Shown here piece after piece: positions 32,616 to 38,046 of a DNA stretch of 38,046 bases; position 1 is the stretch's first letter, and the number at the start of each line of letters is the position of its first letter. Below the pieces are notes generated by a model. That model ran no database searches and was not told the DNA's origin. It saw only the letters and a list, made by a program, of their open reading frames with translations. The stretch is from Novosphingobium sp. (GTDB lineage: Bacteria; Pseudomonadota; Alphaproteobacteria; Sphingomonadales; Sphingomonadaceae): NCBI GenBank assembly GCA_013822005.1, contig PNJT01000004.1, positions 1-38,046 on the forward strand, read 5' to 3'. A program made the position numbers and the translations under genes.

Positions 32616-34084
32616 GCGACCTTGCCGACCGGCAGCGGCAACTGGCCCTCATCGGCCTCGCGTTCGGCCAGGTCGGTCAGGCGGGTGGGATAGTCGCCGG
32701 TGAAGCAGGCGTCGCAGTGCTGCGGGCAGGCATTGTTGCGGCTGGCTTCACCGACCGCGCGGTAGAGCCCATCAATCGAGACGAAAGCCAGGCTGTCGGC
32801 AACGATGAACTTGGTCATTTCCTGCACGTCCATCCGCGCCGCCAGCAGCTTGTGCCGTTCGGGGGTATCGACGCCATAGAAGCACGAATGCTGGGTCGGC
32901 GGGCTGGCGACCCGCATGTGCACTTCCTTGGCGCCGGCATCGCGCATCATCTGCACGATCTTCATGCTGGTGGTGCCGCGCACGATCGAATCGTCGATCA
33001 GCACGATCCGTTTGCCTTCCACCAGCGCGCGGTTGGCGTTGTGCTTGCGTTTGACGTCGGCGTGGCGCGCACCGTCGCTCGGCTGGATGAAGGTGCGGCC
33101 GACGTAGTGCGAGCGGATGATCCCCAGTTCGAACGGGATGCCGCTTTCCTGGGCATAGCCGATTGCCGCGGGCACGCCGCTGTCGGGCACCGGGATCACC
33201 AGATCGGCTTCGACCGGGGCTTCCTTGGCCAGTTCCTTGCCGATTGCCTTGCGCACTTCGTAGACCGACTGTCCGCCCATTACCGAATCCGGGCGGCTGA
33301 AATAGACATGTTCGAAGATGCACGGGCGCGGCGGACTGTCGCCGAACGGGTGGTGGCTGGTCAGGCGGCCATCTGCGCGAACCTCGATGATTTCCCCGGG
33401 CTGGACCTCGCGGACAAACTCTGCGCCAACTACGTCCAGCGCCACGCTTTCGCTGGCGAAGACCGTTGCGTCCCCGATCTTGCCCATCACCAAGGGGCGG
33501 ATCCCCAGCGGATCGCGGCAGGCGATCATCCGCTTGGGAGTCATGCAGATCAGCGAATAAGCCCCCTCGATCATCCGCAAAGCATCGACCAGCCGGTCCA
33601 TCAGGGTCGGATAGCGGCTGGTCGCGATCAGGTGGAGGATAACCTCGGTGTCCGAAGTAGACTGAAAAATCGCGCCCTTGTCCACCAGCTCATGCTTGAG
33701 GTGCATGGCATTGGAAATGTTGCCATTGTGCGCCACCGAAAAGGCTCCGCGCGCCAGATCGGCGTGGAGCGGCTGGACATTGCGCAGCCCCTGGCCGCCA
33801 GTGGTCGAATAGCGCACGTGGCCGCTGGCCATTTCGCCGGGCAGTTCGGCAAACATGCTGGCATCGGAAAAGACTTGGGCCACATGCCCCAGACCGCGCC
33901 GCGCGAAGAAGTCCTTGCCGTCATAGCTGACAATGCCGACGGCTTCCTGGCCGCGGTGCTGCAAGGCGTGCAGCCCCAGCGCGGTCATCGCCGCGGCTTC
34001 GCGCGTGCCGATCACGCCGAAAATGCCGCACTCCTCGCGCAGCTTGTCACCGTCTGCGTCAAGGAAGGGATGGGTAAGGTTCAT
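32612..34084 (-). CDS. purF: Amidophosphoribosyltransferase
   Basis: PurF makes 5-phosphoribosylamine from PRPP and glutamine, the first committed step of purine synthesis. The 490-residue protein has the nucleophile Cys19 in CGIFGVIG (after an 18-residue propeptide), glutaminase blocks HNGNISN and STTGGQG, and the PRPP loop VLIDDSIVRGTTS at 361-373. Cys255, Cys401, Cys457 and Cys460 align in order with the four [4Fe-4S] ligands of the Bacillus-type enzyme; so this is the iron-sulfur form. The ATG at 34084 was chosen over an upstream start because it begins the family-like sequence. It heads a two-gene operon with the SDR gene. Confidence 0.96.
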   Translation of the reverse strand: MNLTHPFLDADGDKLREECGIFGVIGTREAAAMTALGLHALQHRGQEAVGIVSYDGKDFFARRGLGHVAQVFSDASMFAELPGEMASGHVRYSTTGGQGLRNVQPLHADLARGAFSVAHNGNISNAMHLKHELVDKGAIFQSTSDTEVILHLIATSRYPTLMDRLVDALRMIEGAYSLICMTPKRMIACRDPLGIRPLVMGKIGDATVFASESVALDVVGAEFVREVQPGEIIEVRADGRLTSHHPFGDSPPRPCIFEHVYFSRPDSVMGGQSVYEVRKAIGKELAKEAPVEADLVIPVPDSGVPAAIGYAQESGIPFELGIIRSHYVGRTFIQPSDGARHADVKRKHNANRALVEGKRIVLIDDSIVRGTTSMKIVQMMRDAGAKEVHMRVASPPTQHSCFYGVDTPERHKLLAARMDVQEMTKFIVADSLAFVSIDGLYRAVGEASRNNACPQHCDACFTGDYPTRLTDLAEREADEGQLPLPVGKVA

Positions 34085-34120
34085 GGGATTCGCTTGGCCC
34101 TGTGATCGCCCTGTCGCGCC

Positions 34121-34148
34121 GCCTTTGGCGGGGTTCGCCGCCAAAGGC
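34121..34148. repeat. Perfect 11-bp stem hairpin upstream of purF
   Basis: GCCTTTGGCGG (34121-34131) and CCGCCAAAGGC (34138-34148) are exact inverted copies around 6 bases, in the divergent region between purF and the SIMPL gene, 36 bp before the purF start. It has no T tract. It may be a leader structure of purF mRNA or an operator for either gene. Confidence 0.6.
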
Positions 34149-34257
34149 AAGGCCGCGTGCGCGTGCACTCAACAAGCAATTGAATTGCACGCGATTTGAC
34201 TTGCCCAAACAGGGTCTGATCGCGCAGCATCGCACGGCACATTCCGGAGGTGAAACA

Positions 34258-35082
34258 ATGAAGCGCATCGCGATCGTTCTGGCAGCCCTGCTTGGCACAG
34301 CCGCACCGGCCAGCGCCGCCAATCCCGCAAGTAGCGGTGAGATTGAATTGCACATCGAAGCAGTGGGTGAAGCGCTGCCGCGATCGGCCAGCGTCGTGTT
34401 CGAGATTCAGGCTACAGGCGAAAACCCGGCCGCTGCCGAACGCGGCCTGGCTGCGGCCAAGGCCGATCTGACGCGCAAGTTTGGCGAGATCGGGATCAAA
34501 CCGCAACAGATCACGTTTAATGACATGAATTCCGATCTTTATCCGCCACCGATTGCGATTGCGACCGTTCCGGTCGCGGCCCCTGCGCCGCCTGCGCCGC
34601 CTGCGCCGCCGGCCAAGCCCGACAAGGTTCAGCCAGTCGCCGTGGCAGTCGCTCCTCCGCCGCCCGTTATCAGACCGGTAGTTCCTCCGCCGAAACCCAA
34701 GGATTCAAAGCGCAGCACAGTGACAATCGCGCTCGACGATCTGGGCAAGCTTGAAGCGGTCAAGACCAAGGCGCGCGATATTTCGCGCACCAACTATCGC
34801 GCGCCCACCGTCATCTATGCCCAGCGCAATCCGGCTGAGGCGCGCGACGAGGCCGTGGCCAAAGCGATTGCCCAGGCCCGGACCGAGGCGGATCGCTATG
34901 CCGGGGCCATGGGTTACAAGGTCGTGCGGATCACCCGCGTCAGCAATGCCAAGCCGGTGCTGAACGTGCCAGATCTGGTGCAGATGATATTCAACTTCGA
35001 TCGCCGCACCGGCGATTCCGAGCGGCAGATGGCGGCAGTCTGGGCCGGTGTGGCGATCGATTTCGTCATCGCCCCCAAGTAG
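34258..35082 (+). CDS. SIMPL-domain (DUF541) periplasmic protein
   Basis: The 274-residue protein has a signal peptide (IVLAALLGTAAPASA, cleavage near residue 20-21) and a SIMPL/DUF541 pattern: IELHIEAVGEALPRSASVVFEIQATGENP, repeated Ala-rich helices with KADLTRKFGEIGI, and a C-terminal half ARDEAVAKAIAQARTEADRYAGAMGYKV. Residues 96-148 are a Pro/Ala/Val-rich linker that splits the domain, unlike the compact family norm. The family (YggE and relatives) is periplasmic and poorly understood, with a role in oxidative stress for some. GGAGG precedes the ATG at 34258 by 7 bases. Confidence 0.85.
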   Translation: MKRIAIVLAALLGTAAPASAANPASSGEIELHIEAVGEALPRSASVVFEIQATGENPAAAERGLAAAKADLTRKFGEIGIKPQQITFNDMNSDLYPPPIAIATVPVAAPAPPAPPAPPAKPDKVQPVAVAVAPPPPVIRPVVPPPKPKDSKRSTVTIALDDLGKLEAVKTKARDISRTNYRAPTVIYAQRNPAEARDEAVAKAIAQARTEADRYAGAMGYKVVRITRVSNAKPVLNVPDLVQMIFNFDRRTGDSERQMAAVWAGVAIDFVIAPK

Positions 35083-35087
35083 CGCAC

Positions 35088-35123
35088 AGGCGGGCGCCCT
35101 TGCCAGCGGCAGGGCGCCCGCCT
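35088..35123 (+). terminator. Strong GC-rich hairpin after the SIMPL gene
   Basis: AGGCGGGCGCCC pairs with GGGCGCCCGCCT, continuing through TGCC/GGCA with one bulged T, around a 3-base loop. It starts 5 bases after the SIMPL stop and ends 41 bases before the lolC start. There is no T run, so it may be a weak or Rho-assisted terminator, or protect the 3' end. Confidence 0.55.
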
Positions 35124-35164
35124 AAACCCCGCGCCAAGTATCGGACATCGCGCGAGGACTTTCC

Positions 35165-36406
35165 TTGATCCTATCCCCTTTCGAATGGACCATCGCCCGG
35201 CGCTATATGCTGCCCGGCCGGGGCGAGGCGTTTATTGCGCTCGTCGCGGGGATCAGCCTGGTTGCGGTCTCGCTGGGGGTGGCCGCGCTGGTGATCGTGA
35301 TGAGCGTGATGAACGGCTTTCGCGCCGAGCTGTTCGACAAGATCGTCGGGCTGAACGGCCATGCCGTGGTCCAGGCCTATGGCGGACGGATCGAGAATTG
35401 GCGGGACTTGCTCAAAGAGGTCAAGGCGACCCCCGGCGTTACCCATGCCTCGCCGCTGATCGAGCAGCCGCTGCTGACCAGCTTCAACGGTCGGGTCGAG
35501 GCGATCTTCGCGCGAGGTCAGACTCAGGAAGACATCAACGGCCTGACCCCAAAGCTGGTCGCGGGCCGCCTCGACAGCCTCAAGCCCGATGCCTACGAAG
35601 TGGCGATCGGATCGCAGTTGGCGCAAAATCTGGGTGCGCGGGTGGGCGATTCCATCACCATCATCAACCCGCAAGGCCAATCGACCCCATTCGGCACGGT
35701 CCCGCGGCAGATCGCATACCGGGTGGCGGCGATTTTCGAGATCGGGGTTTACGAATTCGACCAGCGCTATGTGGTCATGCCGATGCAGGATGCGCAGACT
35801 TTGCTGCTGGCCGGCGATGCGGTGGGGATGATCGAGGTCAAGGTCGAAGATCCCAACGAGGCAGCCGAAACGCTGCTGCCGATCAGCGAGAAGTATGCCG
35901 GACAAGCGGTGGTGACCGATTGGAAGACGATGAACGCTAGCTTTTTTGAAGCCCTGGTGGTGGAACGCGTGGCGATGTTCGTGGTGCTGTCGATCATCGT
36001 GCTGGTGGCGGTGTTCAACATCCTCTCCAGCCTGATCATGCTGGTCCGCGCCAAGACCCGCGACATCGCGATCCTGCGCACGATGGGTGCCTCGCGCAAA
36101 TCGATCCTCAAGATCTTTGTGGTGCTGGGATCGCTGATCGGGGCGGCTGGAACGCTGGCGGGGCTGGGGCTGGGCTTTGTCTTCCTCTATTTCCGGCAGT
36201 CGGTGGTGCGCTTTGTCGAACTGGTGACCGGGCAGAACCTGTGGGACCCGACGATCCGCCTCCTGACCGAACTGCCCAGCCGCAGCGATCCGGTAGAGAT
36301 CACCGTGATCGCGCTGATGGCGCTGGTGTTCAGCTTCCTCGCCACACTTTACCCCGCGTTCAAGGCGGCCTCGACCGACCCGGTGCAGGTGCTGCGTTAT
36401 GAGTGA
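35165..36406 (+). CDS. lolC: Lipoprotein-releasing permease (LolC/LolE family)
   Basis: The 413-residue inner-membrane protein has the LolC/E layout: cytosolic start [11 protein letters not shown], membrane helix 1 at about 24-47, a large periplasmic domain (48-255), then three helices at about 265-295, 315-345 and 376-398 with the cytosolic [16 protein letters not shown] coupling segment, ending PVQVLRYE. With LolD it extracts outer-membrane lipoproteins from the inner membrane. Start is TTG with GAGGA 6 bases upstream; no ATG fits. One permease gene suggests a homodimer, as in LolF-type systems of alphaproteobacteria; hence the symbol is nominal. The next gene overlaps by 8 bases. Confidence 0.92.
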   Translation: MILSPFEWTIARRYMLPGRGEAFIALVAGISLVAVSLGVAALVIVMSVMNGFRAELFDKIVGLNGHAVVQAYGGRIENWRDLLKEVKATPGVTHASPLIEQPLLTSFNGRVEAIFARGQTQEDINGLTPKLVAGRLDSLKPDAYEVAIGSQLAQNLGARVGDSITIINPQGQSTPFGTVPRQIAYRVAAIFEIGVYEFDQRYVVMPMQDAQTLLLAGDAVGMIEVKVEDPNEAAETLLPISEKYAGQAVVTDWKTMNASFFEALVVERVAMFVVLSIIVLVAVFNILSSLIMLVRAKTRDIAILRTMGASRKSILKIFVVLGSLIGAAGTLAGLGLGFVFLYFRQSVVRFVELVTGQNLWDPTIRLLTELPSRSDPVEITVIALMALVFSFLATLYPAFKAASTDPVQVLRYE

Positions 36407-37073
36407 GCCGGTGATCAAACTCAGCGGGCTGACCCGCAGTTTTGAGCAAGGCGGGGTGCGGATCGACGTGCTGCGCGGGGTCGATCTGGCGATCGCCCCG
36501 GGCGAATTGGTGGCGCTGCTGGGTCCCTCGGGATCGGGCAAGTCCACCTTGCTGCAAGCAGTAGGGCTGCTTGAGGGCGGCTTTGGTGGAAGCATTGCGA
36601 TCGCGGGGGTTGATGCCACCGGGCTCAATTCCGACCAACGCACCGAAGTGCGCCGCAGCTTTGTCGGATTCGTCTATCAATTCCACCACTTGCTGGCCGA
36701 TTTCAACGCGCTGGAAAATGTGGTTCTACCGCAACTGGTTGCGGGCACTTTGCAAAGCGCGGCTGAAGAGCGCGCGCGCGAACTGTTGACCGCGCTGGGG
36801 CTTGGCGAACGGCTTGACCACCGGCCCAGCCAGCTTTCGGGCGGCGAGCAGCAGCGCGTTGCCGTGGCCCGCGCGCTGGCCAACAAGCCAGTGCTGGTCC
36901 TGGCCGACGAGCCGACTGGCAACCTCGACGAAAAGACCGCCGACCGCGTGCTTGAACAGTTCCTCGAACTGGTCCGCGGCACCGGCAGCGCGGCCCTGGT
37001 CGCCACGCACAACGAACGCCTTGCGGCCAAGATGGACCGGGTTGTTCGTTTGCATGAAGGAGTCCTCGCATGA
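36399..37073 (+). CDS. lolD: Lipoprotein-releasing ABC transporter ATPase LolD
   Basis: This 224-residue ATPase has Walker [10 protein letters not shown] at 42-50, Q-loop [10 protein letters not shown] from 93 (typical for LolD/MacB types), signature LSGGEQQ at 146-152 and Walker B LVLADEP with Glu171. It powers lipoprotein release with the LolC/E-type permease encoded just upstream (8-base overlap) and overlaps the peroxidase gene downstream by ATGA. All motifs are intact and the length is normal. Confidence 0.95.
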   Translation: MSEPVIKLSGLTRSFEQGGVRIDVLRGVDLAIAPGELVALLGPSGSGKSTLLQAVGLLEGGFGGSIAIAGVDATGLNSDQRTEVRRSFVGFVYQFHHLLADFNALENVVLPQLVAGTLQSAAEERARELLTALGLGERLDHRPSQLSGGEQQRVAVARALANKPVLVLADEPTGNLDEKTADRVLEQFLELVRGTGSAALVATHNERLAAKMDRVVRLHEGVLA

Positions 37074-37549
37074 CCACGATCGCCGATTTCACCGCCGAAA
37101 TGCCGGGCGGCAAGCAGGTCAAGCTGGCCGACAAGCTGGGCAAGGTACTGCTGGTGGTCAACACCGCCAGCAAGTGCGGCTTTACTCCGCAGTACGACGG
37201 GCTGGAAGCTCTGCACCAGAAGTACGGTGCGCAAGGCTTTGAAGTGCTGGCCTTTCCCTGCAACCAGTTCGGCGCGCAGGAACCGGGCAGTGCGGACCAG
37301 ATCGAGGAATTCTGCAAGGTCAACTTCGGGCTCAGCTTCCCGCTGATGGCCAAGGTCGAAGTCAACGGCGCCAAGGAACCTCCGCTCTATTCCTGGCTCA
37401 AGAGCGAGGCCCCGGGGCTGATGGGGACACGTTCGATCAAGTGGAACTTCACCAAGTTCCTGGTCGGCCGCGATGGCAAAGTGGTGCGGCGTTACGCTCC
37501 GAGCGACAAGCCTGAGAGCATTGCCAAGGACATCGAAAAGCTGCTGTAA
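37070..37549 (+). CDS. Glutathione peroxidase (thioredoxin-type, Cys form)
   Basis: The 159-residue protein has the family blocks [18 protein letters not shown] (Cys36 in place of selenocysteine), [12 protein letters not shown] with Gln66, and WNFTKFLV with Trp125 and Asn126. Cys82 (FCKVNFG) is at the resolving-Cys position of monomeric thioredoxin-dependent members, so it probably reduces peroxides with thioredoxin rather than glutathione. Located in the cytosol with no signal peptide. It overlaps lolD by ATGA and converges on the Yip1-like gene 31 bases away; no clear terminator lies between. Confidence 0.93.
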   Translation: MTTIADFTAEMPGGKQVKLADKLGKVLLVVNTASKCGFTPQYDGLEALHQKYGAQGFEVLAFPCNQFGAQEPGSADQIEEFCKVNFGLSFPLMAKVEVNGAKEPPLYSWLKSEAPGLMGTRSIKWNFTKFLVGRDGKVVRRYAPSDKPESIAKDIEKLL

Positions 37550-37580
37550 TCCTCCCCAGAGAAGGATCTGCGGCTATCCC

Positions 37581-38046
37581 CTAGGCGCCAAGGCCGAATG
37601 GATTCAGCATCGTCATGGCCATGGAATTGGTCACAGCGAACAAAATGAGCGATCCGACAACAACGGCTGCCGTAAAGACAGGGGCCTTGTCTTGAGGGAT
37701 CTTCAACAGCGGCGTGGAACCCTGATAGAACAGGAAAATTCCATAGAGCAGGCCGATGATCGAAAGGGGCGCAGCGGTCGGAACAATAGCGAGAACGCCG
37801 GCGATCCAGTAGGGCGTCAAAGCGGCTGCGGCGAGTTTGAATGCTCCAATGCGGCTGGCCTCACCCTCAAACTTCGGTGCCAGAAACTCGGCCAAAAATG
37901 CCGAGCCAATCAGCGCGATGAAATTGAGGACGAAGCTCCAGATGGCGAGCTTGGTCAGGCTGAGAAGGCCAAAATGAAAAGTGCCAAAGAACAGGCTTAG
38001 GCCGACAAACATCGCAACCGGACCGATCGCCGCCAGCGGCAAGGCA
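37581..38046 (-). CDS. Yip1-family membrane protein (5' end outside the window)
   Basis: About 154 residues of an integral membrane protein are seen, with 4-5 hydrophobic helices: AAIGPVAMFVGLSLFFG, IWSFVLNFIALIGSAFLAEF, a GEASRIGAFKLAAAALTPYWIAGVLAIVP segment, a SIIGLLYGIFLFYQG helix with the LKIP...A element, and VVGSLILFAVTN. The PYWIAGV...P and GLLYGIFLFYQG pattern fits Yip1-like bacterial proteins. The frame continues past base 38046, and the only in-window start would be a TTG, so the N-terminus is missing. Function of bacterial members is unknown. Confidence 0.8.
   Translation of the reverse strand, partial: ALPLAAIGPVAMFVGLSLFFGTFHFGLLSLTKLAIWSFVLNFIALIGSAFLAEFLAPKFEGEASRIGAFKLAAAALTPYWIAGVLAIVPTAAPLSIIGLLYGIFLFYQGSTPLLKIPQDKAPVFTAAVVVGSLILFAVTNSMAMTMLNPFGLGA

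Noticed and set aside
35171..36643. Minus-strand frame of about 490 codons opposite lolC
   Set aside because: Asp/His/Arg-rich product with no hydrophobic core; it is the complement of a clear LolC/E gene.
37550..37580. Terminator between the peroxidase and Yip1-like genes
   Set aside because: Only a 5-bp ATCCT/AGGAT pairing without a T tract is present, too weak to call.
1..38046. CRISPR arrays, tRNA, rRNA and insertion sequences
   Set aside because: No regularly spaced direct repeats, no cloverleaf-like or rRNA sequence, and no transposase frame or terminal inverted repeats were noticed on either strand.

Overview
The window reads as chromosomal DNA of a GC-rich alphaproteobacterium, most likely of the order Sphingomonadales (Sphingomonas, Novosphingobium or Erythrobacter relatives). 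This is inferred from the TonB-dependent receptor style, the TadE pseudopilin with D-x-N-x-N loops, the purF-SDR pair, the LolCE-LolD-peroxidase run and a short repeat near base 40 that I remember from sphingomonad genomes. No database search was possible, so all family names rest on motifs and gene order.

Layout: (1) 94-3741, minus strand: a Tad-type pseudopilin operon (TadG-like VWA protein, two TadE-like proteins, a small exported acidic protein). (2) 3986-4402, plus: a SnoaL/NTF2-fold protein. (3) 4399-22875, minus: a 15-gene operon for a contractile injection system of the extracellular type (eCIS; Afp/PVC/AlgoCIS relatives). In transcription order it holds an unknown 239-aa Ala-rich protein, sheath, inner tube, a four-Cys gp26/51-like baseplate protein, a Pro-rich protein, a DUF4255 cap protein, the eCIS-type AAA+ ATPase, a tube-to-baseplate connector, a LysM adaptor, a gp27-like hub, a gp5-like spike, gp25, two baseplate-J wedge proteins and a tail-protein-I fusion. 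Nine of the fourteen junctions are 4-base start/stop overlaps, so assembly is probably translationally coupled. There are no capsid, terminase, integrase, lysis or T6SS membrane-complex genes. (4) 22876-23411: a gene-free stretch, AT-rich over most of its length, with a perfect 17-bp palindrome, a second inverted repeat and a TTGACA box; it is the likely control region of the operon. (5) 23412-29615, plus: GNAT acetyltransferase, nitrilase-family amidohydrolase, a DacB-type carboxypeptidase broken by two frameshifts, and a TonB-dependent receptor with a clear terminator. (6) 29737-31818: PilZ protein, cyclopropane-fatty-acid synthase-like methyltransferase, and a second PilZ protein on the opposite strand. 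(7) 31902-34084, minus: SDR and purF. (8) 34258-37549, plus: SIMPL-domain protein, LolC/E permease, LolD ATPase, glutathione peroxidase. (9) The right edge cuts a Yip1-like membrane protein.

The most interesting part is the injection-system locus. The structural set is almost complete, but no tape-measure protein, separate tail-fibre gene or recognisable toxin is present. Three structural proteins carry large extra domains: a four-repeat insertion of about 325 residues in the sheath, a six-blade propeller-like insertion in the 1352-residue baseplate protein, and a beta-helix-like C-terminal part on the tail-protein-I gene. The 239-aa first gene is the best candidate for a missing part (short tape measure) or a cargo.
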